64,000 nucleotides of DNA from an uncultured Mediterranea sp. (lineage in GTDB: Bacteria > Bacteroidota > Bacteroidia > Bacteroidales > Bacteroidaceae): positions 186,001-250,000 of the forward strand of contig NZ_CABUOL010000002.1 of the NCBI RefSeq assembly GCF_902493215.1, in the 5' to 3' direction. A program made the translations under genes and the position numbers. The notes beneath the pieces were generated by a model that saw only the letters and a program-made list of their open reading frames with translations, searched no databases and was not told the origin of the DNA. This document shows, one piece after another, positions 63,052 through 64,000 of this stretch (position 1 is its first letter; every line of letters begins with the position of its first letter).

Positions 63052-64000
63052 TTACCAACCATAGTTTTGTGTCAGCATTTTATTACGATCCAATTCGCGT
63101 TGAGAGAACGGATACAGATAATGGTTGTCCTTAAATACGCGTGTTTCAAATACGGTACGCTTCCAGAAATCTACAGGAGTTACGTTTGTTGCATCATCTT
63201 TCCCAAGCGGGCATTCTGCATTCATGCCATACATGGGACCGCCATCTGTTTCTTTGGCAATCATCCAAGTACGCGTATCGTAGTAGCGATGACGTTCAAA
63301 AGCAAGTTCGACACGACGTTCCTTGCGGCAAAGTTCTATTAATTCTTCAGTGGTAGCATTGGGATAGACTTCCGTGATGGGAACTAAGCCGGCACGATCA
63401 CGCAGGTCTGCCCATTTGTCCATTGCTAATTGTTCATATCCTCCAGGAAGAGTAATTCCCCGTTTTTTGCATTCCAAAACGGATTCGATGAAGTTCAAAT
63501 ACATTTCGCCAAGGCGGAATACGGGGAAAGTAATGTTACCCCAGTTTCCGGATGCTGAGTTTAAACGATGGTCATAGAAACGATTGACCAGATAACCCGA
63601 TTTCGGATAGTCGTGACTCTTGTTTCCATTGCCTCCTTTGGCAAAAGAAATCATGGTAGATTGTTGGTCATGCAGCCAGTAGTTTCCACTAAAGAATACA
63701 GTCACATAAAAGCGTGGCTCACGATTTTTATACATGTTGGGTGCTTCTACATCGTAGTTGGTAAACTTGCTCCAGCCGGTTGCCGGATATTCCCATACGC
63801 TTAATTGCATTTCTGTGGCTACGTCATATCCTGATTGGCTATCCGCAATAGGATTTCCATCAGCATCGTATCCTGTAATGGGATATCGGCCGTTGTTCAT
63901 TGCATAAGCATCTACTTGTTGTTGTGTTGGGCCTACTGCACCATAAGCAGTACCTGCCACACCTGTTGGCACAGTGCCTACTCCCCAGCTGAAGCGGTTA
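63052..64000 (-). CDS. SusD/RagB-type lipoprotein, 5' end cut by the window (PUL3)
   Basis: Only the C-terminal 315 codons are visible. The frame stays open to the right-hand edge, with nine more codons before the GTG at 63972 (NRFSWGVGT), so that GTG is not the true start. Family features are YKNREPRFYVTVFFSGNYW, VFRLGEMYLNFIE and RKERRVELAFERHRYYDTRTW. The C-terminal close is LYPFSQRELDRNKMLTQNYGW. A susC should lie just outside the window on the same strand. It anchors PUL3, which also includes the DUF1735 lipoprotein and possibly the M60 gene. Confidence 0.93.
   Translation of the reverse strand, partial: NRFSWGVGTVPTGVAGTAYGAVGPTQQQVDAYAMNNGRYPITGYDADGNPIADSQSGYDVATEMQLSVWEYPATGWSKFTNYDVEAPNMYKNREPRFYVTVFFSGNYWLHDQQSTMISFAKGGNGNKSHDYPKSGYLVNRFYDHRLNSASGNWGNITFPVFRLGEMYLNFIESVLECKKRGITLPGGYEQLAMDKWADLRDRAGLVPITEVYPNATTEELIELCRKERRVELAFERHRYYDTRTWMIAKETDGGPMYGMNAECPLGKDDATNVTPVDFWKRTVFETRVFKDNHYLYPFSQRELDRNKMLTQNYGW

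Noticed and set aside
63052..63972. SusD gene starting at the GTG at 63972
   Set aside because: The frame remains open and SusD-like to the window edge, so the true start is outside the window.

Overview
The window is chromosomal DNA from a gut-type member of the Bacteroidales, most likely Bacteroides or Phocaeicola. Evidence: SusC/SusD pairs, lipoproteins with a short lipobox, BACON and M60 domains, a hybrid two-component regulator, the SDR-type threonine dehydrogenase, the inositol-lipid gene cluster, and many copies of the Bacteroidetes -7 promoter motif TAnnTTTG. No tRNA, rRNA, phage or CRISPR was seen. Gene names rest on motifs and remembered family knowledge; no database search was run.

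Layout. (1) 0.1-11.3 kb is housekeeping: hisIE, an FtsE-like ATPase, lysC-lysA, ferritin, a divergent kbl / threonine dehydrogenase pair (threonine to glycine plus acetyl-CoA), a lipoprotein, murB, a metallo-beta-lactamase-fold hydrolase and an unrecognised membrane-anchored protein. (2) 11.7-23.6 kb is a polysaccharide-utilisation-type locus (PUL1): ECF sigma factor, FecR anti-sigma, STN-containing SusC, SusD, an M60 mucinase-like lipoprotein, an Ig/discoidin surface lipoprotein and an HU-Ig DNA-binding protein. (3) 23.7-31.6 kb carries a carbohydrate enzyme set: a beta-propeller/GH105 fusion, GH95 and a parallel beta-helix enzyme. It is interrupted by a sulfatase fragment and a decayed IS982-type transposase. 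(4) 31.7-41.2 kb: lipoprotein, cca, TolC-like protein, an NtrC-type response regulator with its histidine kinase, and a DUF5686 outer-membrane protein. (5) 41.3-45.2 kb is the inositol-lipid cluster: inositol-phosphate synthase, PgpA-like phosphatase, GtrA, CDP-alcohol phosphatidyltransferase and PAP2/IPC synthase. (6) 45.3-58.4 kb is PUL2: a hybrid two-component regulator on the minus strand, then SusC, SusD, a GH29 fucosidase and a sulfatase on the plus strand. (7) 58.6-64.0 kb is the end of PUL3 on the minus strand: a SusD cut by the window edge, a DUF1735/discoidin lipoprotein and a second M60 mucinase-like lipoprotein.

How it works together. Two fucosidase-family enzymes, a sulfatase, two M60 peptidases with carbohydrate-binding modules and three SusD proteins point to capture and trimming of fucosylated, sulfated host glycoprotein glycans (mucin). 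The propeller/GH105 fusion, GH95 and beta-helix enzyme could instead serve a uronate-containing plant glycan. PUL1 uses sigma/anti-sigma signalling through the SusC STN domain; PUL2 uses a hybrid two-component sensor.

The most unusual signal is a set of four intergenic arrays of short tandem palindromes at 11.4, 23.6, 49.5 and 49.7 kb. Each has its own sequence, but all share an architecture: 3-5 palindromic units at a strict 21-23 bp period, lying next to PUL genes. A second theme is mosaicism. Abrupt base-composition changes fall inside genes, at domain boundaries, in the PUL1 SusC (about 14.5 kb) and the PUL3 M60 gene (about 60.77 kb), which suggests cassette exchange by homologous recombination.
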